In this document: positions 54,040 to 57,157 of the stretch, piece by piece
How positions within the stretch are numbered: position 1 is the first letter of the stretch
Layout: every line of letters starts with the position of its first letter
NCBI GenBank assembly: GCA_004293485.1
Contig: RDYW01000043.1
Coordinates: 1 to 57,157 of the forward strand
Reading direction: 5' to 3'
Length of the DNA: 57,157 bases
Source of the DNA: Sphingobacteriales bacterium
GTDB taxonomy: Bacteria > Bacteroidota > Bacteroidia > Sphingobacteriales > Sphingobacteriaceae
Notes under the pieces: model-generated
Told to the model about the DNA's origin: nothing
Seen by the model: the letters and a program-made list of their open reading frames with translations, nothing else
Database searches by the model: none
Made by a program: the position numbers and the translations under genes

Positions 54040-55428
54040 ATGAATTACGATGTTATTATTATAGGAACAGGGCCAGGTGGATATGTGGCCGCAATACGGG
54101 CTGCACAATTAGGCCTTAAAACAGCTGTTGTAGAAAAAGAAGCCTTAGGCGGGATATGCCTAAACTGGGGCTGCATACCCACCAAAGCATTGCTAAAAAG
54201 TGCCCAAGTTTTCGAGTATATAAGCCATGCAGCCGATTACGGCATACAGCTACAAGGAGCCGAAGCCGATTTTACAGCCGTAGTAAAACGAAGCCGTGGT
54301 GTAGCTGATGGCATGAGTAAAGGCATACAATTTTTGATGAAAAAAAACAAAATTGATGTGCTTATGGGCTTTGGCAAAATTAAAGCTGGCGGTAAAGTAG
54401 ATGTAAAAGCTGCCGATGGTACCACTAAAGAATATAGTGCCAAACACACCATTTTAGCTACTGGTGGCCGCCCCAGAGAGTTGCCTAACCTAAAAATAGA
54501 TGGCGTAAAAATTATAGAATACCGCAAAGCAATGACCTTGCCATCGTTACCAAAAACAATGGTTGTGGTAGGCTCGGGAGCTATTGGGGTAGAGTTTGCT
54601 TATTTTTATGCTACTATGGGCACAAAAGTTACCATTGTTGAATTTATGGATAATATTGTACCTGTTGAAGATGAGGATGTATCGAAACAATTGATGCGTT
54701 CGTTCAAAAAAATAGGTATCGAAATAATGACAAAATCCAGCGTAGAAAGTGTAGATACCAGCGGCGAAGGTTGTAAAGTATCGGTAAAAACCGAAAAAGG
54801 CAATATAGTTTTAGAAACCGAAATTGTACTATCGGCTGTGGGTGTAGCCACAAACTTAGAAGGCATAGGCCTTGAAGAAGTAGGCGTAAAAACCGATAAA
54901 GGCAAGGTATTGGTAGATGAATTTTACAAAACTAATATTGCGGGCGTATATGCCATAGGCGATATTGTACCTGGCCAAGCATTGGCTCATGTGGCTAGTG
55001 CCGAGGGTATTATATGTGTAGAAAAAATTGCAGGGCACCATCCCGAGCCCTTAGATTATGGTAATATACCGGGTTGTACGTATTGCTCGCCCGAAATAGC
55101 ATCGGTAGGTTTAACCGAAAAGAAGGCTATTGAAGCTGGTTATGAAATTAAGGTAGGTAAATTCCCTTTCTCGGCCTCAGGTAAAGCAAGTGCCGCTGGC
55201 GCAAAAGATGGTTTCGTAAAAATAATTTATGATGCTAAATATGGCGAACTACTGGGTGCACACCTAATAGGTGCCAACGTTACCGAAATGATAGCCGAAA
55301 TTGTAGTAGCCCGTAAACTAGAAACCACAGGCCACGAAATGCTAAAAGCCGTACACCCACACCCTACCATGAGCGAAGCCATAATGGAAGCCACCGCCGA
55401 CGCGTATGGGGAAGTGATACATTTGTAG
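54040..55428 (+). CDS. lpdA: Dihydrolipoyl dehydrogenase
   Basis: 462 residues from the ATG at 54040; a TTG at 54019 would add seven lysine-rich residues and is less likely. The FAD site is VIIIGTGPGGYVAAI (5-19), the redox disulfide is Cys40/Cys45 in GGICLNWGCIPTKA, the NAD site is VVGSGAIGVEFAYF, GVYAIGDIVPG binds FAD, and the active-site histidine is in HPHPTMSEA. It is the E3 subunit of 2-oxoacid dehydrogenase and glycine cleavage complexes. The E1 and E2 genes are not adjacent. Confidence 0.97.
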   Translation: MNYDVIIIGTGPGGYVAAIRAAQLGLKTAVVEKEALGGICLNWGCIPTKALLKSAQVFEYISHAADYGIQLQGAEADFTAVVKRSRGVADGMSKGIQFLMKKNKIDVLMGFGKIKAGGKVDVKAADGTTKEYSAKHTILATGGRPRELPNLKIDGVKIIEYRKAMTLPSLPKTMVVVGSGAIGVEFAYFYATMGTKVTIVEFMDNIVPVEDEDVSKQLMRSFKKIGIEIMTKSSVESVDTSGEGCKVSVKTEKGNIVLETEIVLSAVGVATNLEGIGLEEVGVKTDKGKVLVDEFYKTNIAGVYAIGDIVPGQALAHVASAEGIICVEKIAGHHPEPLDYGNIPGCTYCSPEIASVGLTEKKAIEAGYEIKVGKFPFSASGKASAAGAKDGFVKIIYDAKYGELLGAHLIGANVTEMIAEIVVARKLETTGHEMLKAVHPHPTMSEAIMEATADAYGEVIHL

Positions 55429-55435
55429 GGAAAGA

Positions 55436-55672
55436 AAGTTGTTAGTGGGTTAGTAGTTAGTGGGTTAATAGTTAGTGGGAAATAGGTAGTTTAAGGAGTA
55501 GGTAAAGGTAACTTACTATTTGCTGTATATTTAGTTATTACAATTCACAGCTTAAACTAATCTATAACTACTATTTATAATCTATTATTTACTAGCCACC
55601 ATTTATCTACTATTTACTAACCACTAACCCACTATTCACTATTTACTAACCACTAACCTACTAACCACTAAA
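55436..55672. repeat. Degenerate tandem repeats upstream of the four-helix-bundle gene
   Basis: From 55436 to about 55486 the plus strand repeats TTAGTGGG/TTAGTAG units, and from about 55586 to 55672 it repeats the complementary sense (CCACTAACC, ACTATTTACT units). The two blocks can pair with each other as a long imperfect hairpin. The spacer between them shows no gene. Confidence 0.75.
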
Positions 55673-55674
55673 AC

Positions 55675-56040
55675 ATGATAATACAAAAATTTGAAGATTT
55701 AATTGTGTGGCAAAAAGCTCAAGATTTTGCAGTATTAGTTTATAAACAGTTTGCTTTAATTAATGATTTTGGATTTAAAAATCAAATTTGTAGAGCATCC
55801 GTTTCTATAAGTAATAATATAGCTGAAGGATTTAACCGCAACTCAAATCTTGAATTTAAAAGATTTCTTTATATATCTTTAGCTTCTAATAGCGAATTAA
55901 AATCAATGTTGTACCTAGCTTATCGACTAGAATATATTACCGAAAAAGAAAAATTGTTGTTGCATGAATATTCAAACGAAATTGGGAAAATTACAAATGG
56001 ATTGATAAACTCTATTCCAAATAAAAAGCCTAATACCTAA
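55675..56040 (+). CDS. Four-helix-bundle protein (23S rRNA intervening-sequence protein family)
   Basis: 121 residues, almost entirely helical. Characteristic segments are FEDLIVWQKAQDFAVLVYK, ICRASVSISNNIAEGFNRNSNLEFKRFLYISLASNSELKSML and LANRLEYI-like LAYRLEYITEKE. Family members were first seen in 23S rRNA intervening sequences, and a relative (Avd) serves diversity-generating retroelements, but most have no known role. No reverse transcriptase is nearby. The gene is surrounded on both sides by CTAACNACTAA-type repeats. Confidence 0.93.
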   Translation: MIIQKFEDLIVWQKAQDFAVLVYKQFALINDFGFKNQICRASVSISNNIAEGFNRNSNLEFKRFLYISLASNSELKSMLYLAYRLEYITEKEKLLLHEYSNEIGKITNGLINSIPNKKPNT

Positions 56041-56154
56041 AATTCCCCACTAACTACTATTTTACTAGCAACTAACTATACTAACTACTAACCACTAACT
56101 ACTAATAACTAATAACTAATAACTAATAACTAACCACTAACAACTAACCCAAAA
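56041..56154. repeat. Degenerate tandem repeats downstream of the four-helix-bundle gene
   Basis: About 110 bp of ACTAACTACTAACCACTAAC-type units including five near-perfect AATAACT steps (56104-56133). They reach the start codon of the following hydrolase gene, so they also form its leader. Confidence 0.8.
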
Positions 56155-56994
56155 ATGAACCTCTATACCATAAACACTGGCTATTTCAAACTCGATGGTG
56201 GTGCTATGTTTGGAGTAGTACCCAAAGTAATATGGCAAAAAACCAACCCTGCCGACCAAAATAATTTATGCTCGTTGGCCATGCGTTGTTTGTTAATTGA
56301 GGATGGGAAACGATTAATTTTGGTAGATACAGGGATTGGCGATAAACAAGATGTTAAATTTTTTAGCCACTATTACCTTTACGGTGATGATAGCTTAGAT
56401 AAATCGTTATACAAACTAGGTTTTAGCAGAGATGATATTACCGATGTATTTTTAACCCATTTACACTTCGACCATTGTGGCGGATGCATTATCCGCAAAG
56501 GCGAAAAACTAACACCAGCGTTTAAAAATGCCATTTATTGGACTAACCATAAACATTGGCATTGGGCCATTAACCCGAACGATAGAGAAAAAGCATCTTT
56601 TTTGAAAGAAAATATTTTACCTATAGAAGAAAGCGGACAGTTACAGTTTTTTTCGGATTACGAAGGGCCTAGTTTTTATAACAATATAAACATACGCTTT
56701 ACTTACGGCCATACCGATGCAATGATGTTGCCGCAAATGAATTATAAAGGAAAAACTTTGTTTTACATGGCCGATTTATTGCCTACAGTTGGGCATATAC
56801 CTTTAGCTTACATTCCTGCTTATGACATGTTTCCGCTGCAAAGTTTACACGAAAAAAAATTTTTTTTAGAAGAAGCATGTACCAATAATTACATATTAAT
56901 GCTAGAGCATGATGCCGTAAACGAATGTTGTACTTTAAAAATAACAGATAAAGGAATTAGATTAGCCGAATGCTTTAAATTGAGTGATATTTAA
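56155..56994 (+). CDS. MBL-fold hydrolase, lactonase-like (AttM/AiiA type)
   Basis: 279 residues. The zinc site is THLHFDHCGG with His102, His104, Asp106 and His107, followed by the later FTYGHTDAMM histidine and a MADLLP aspartate. ILVDTGIGDKQ is the usual preceding strand. The arrangement resembles N-acyl-homoserine-lactone lactonases and related enzymes, but the substrate is not shown. The first bases follow directly on the tandem repeats, with no clear ribosome-binding site. Confidence 0.9.
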   Translation: MNLYTINTGYFKLDGGAMFGVVPKVIWQKTNPADQNNLCSLAMRCLLIEDGKRLILVDTGIGDKQDVKFFSHYYLYGDDSLDKSLYKLGFSRDDITDVFLTHLHFDHCGGCIIRKGEKLTPAFKNAIYWTNHKHWHWAINPNDREKASFLKENILPIEESGQLQFFSDYEGPSFYNNINIRFTYGHTDAMMLPQMNYKGKTLFYMADLLPTVGHIPLAYIPAYDMFPLQSLHEKKFFLEEACTNNYILMLEHDAVNECCTLKITDKGIRLAECFKLSDI

Positions 56995-57061
56995 GTGGCA
57001 AAAAAGCTTGTTTAGTGAATTTTAATTAGGCAAAATTTAATTTTTTGTAAAAATACAATTA

Positions 57062-57088
57062 TGTAAGTTCAATTGATAAGTGCAACAG
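57062..57088 (+). mobile_element. IS30-type element end
   Basis: TGTAAGTTCAATTGATAAG followed by TGCAACA closely resembles IS30 terminal repeats and matches the left-edge end (TTCAACTGATAAGTGCAACA) with one change. The minus strand reads VALIN-stop, comparable to VALIS-stop at the left edge. The element would continue to the right, beyond the window. Confidence 0.55.
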
Positions 57089-57149
57089 GCATAAATCCTA
57101 TGGGAACAAAGTTGAGCGTAGCGAAACGAAGTTCCCATAGGATTTATGC
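57089..57149. repeat. Long perfect hairpin next to the IS30-type end
   Basis: GCATAAATCCTATGGGAAC (57089-57107) is the exact reverse complement of 57131-57149, with a 23-base loop containing GAGCGTAGCGAAACG. It is in the style of REP-like elements. Confidence 0.85.
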
Positions 57150-57157
57150 TGACAATA

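Noticed and set aside
55675-56040. Possible diversity-generating retroelement (Avd-like protein)
   Set aside because: No reverse transcriptase and no template/variable repeat pair is seen nearby; only the helical-bundle family is shared.

Overview
The window looks like a chromosomal segment of a low-GC Bacteroidota bacterium (Sphingobacteriales/Chitinophagales-like). The reasons are: a PorP/SprF protein next to a giant protein with a gliding-motility-type C-terminal sorting domain and an OmpA/PD40 protein (type IX secretion context); several Bacteroidota-specific conserved families (DUF4296, DUF3467, THUMP-like methyltransferase, GlmU-like protein); and TAnnTTTG-type -7 promoter boxes. No tRNA, rRNA or CRISPR array was seen. 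Both window edges carry IS30-type ends, so the window may be bounded by repeats.

Layout. 1-8.4 kb: an IS30 remnant, then pth, a LysE exporter and pdxJ (the last two divergent, with promoters almost touching their start codons), a methyltransferase, an IscA-type Fe-S carrier, AsmA, a PhnP-like hydrolase and LolA. 8.9-15.9 kb: galE and waaA (divergent), two TPM-domain genes and lemA with an Rpn-like PD-(D/E)XK gene lodged among them, and a COG2509-type flavoprotein. 16.5-24.1 kb: a T9SS/SprB-like cluster made of a 1496-residue repeat adhesin, PorP/SprF and an OmpA protein. 24.2-31 kb: DUF3467, a K+ channel, folB, an RluA-family synthase, cysteine desulfurase, glmM, nfu and purB. 31-40.3 kb: an accessory region around gyrA and a TPR gene. 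It holds two 5'-truncated RHS 'tips', each followed by small candidate immunity genes, at least five direct copies and one inverted decayed copy of a REP-like palindromic unit, a remnant of a REP-associated tyrosine transposase (RAYT), a truncated XRE regulator and a DUF4160 gene. 40.4-44.5 kb: a vitamin B12 uptake operon (TonB receptor, BtuG-like beta-propeller lipoprotein, DUF6580 membrane protein) behind a cobalamin riboswitch with a recognisable promoter. 44.6-57 kb: housekeeping genes (aspartate kinase, GNAT, YggS, rpmE2, GlmU-like, tpiA, prmA, mpl, lpd), then a four-helix-bundle (23S rRNA IVP-like) gene embedded in degenerate tandem repeats, and a lactonase-like hydrolase.

Most interesting: the RHS/REP region. 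Two orphan RHS C-terminal modules share a nearly identical 50-bp block encoding DYYPGGMPQPGRGYVQ and carry completely different toxin-like tails. One has an Ala/Gly-rich hydrophobic segment followed by two tandem, similar two-helix membrane proteins, one of them too short to be obvious as a gene. The other has a GIY-YIG-like nuclease tail followed by a candidate immunity gene. The surrounding palindromes seem to have cut or capped several genes. The B12 operon and the apparently leaderless divergent promoters are the clearest regulatory observations.
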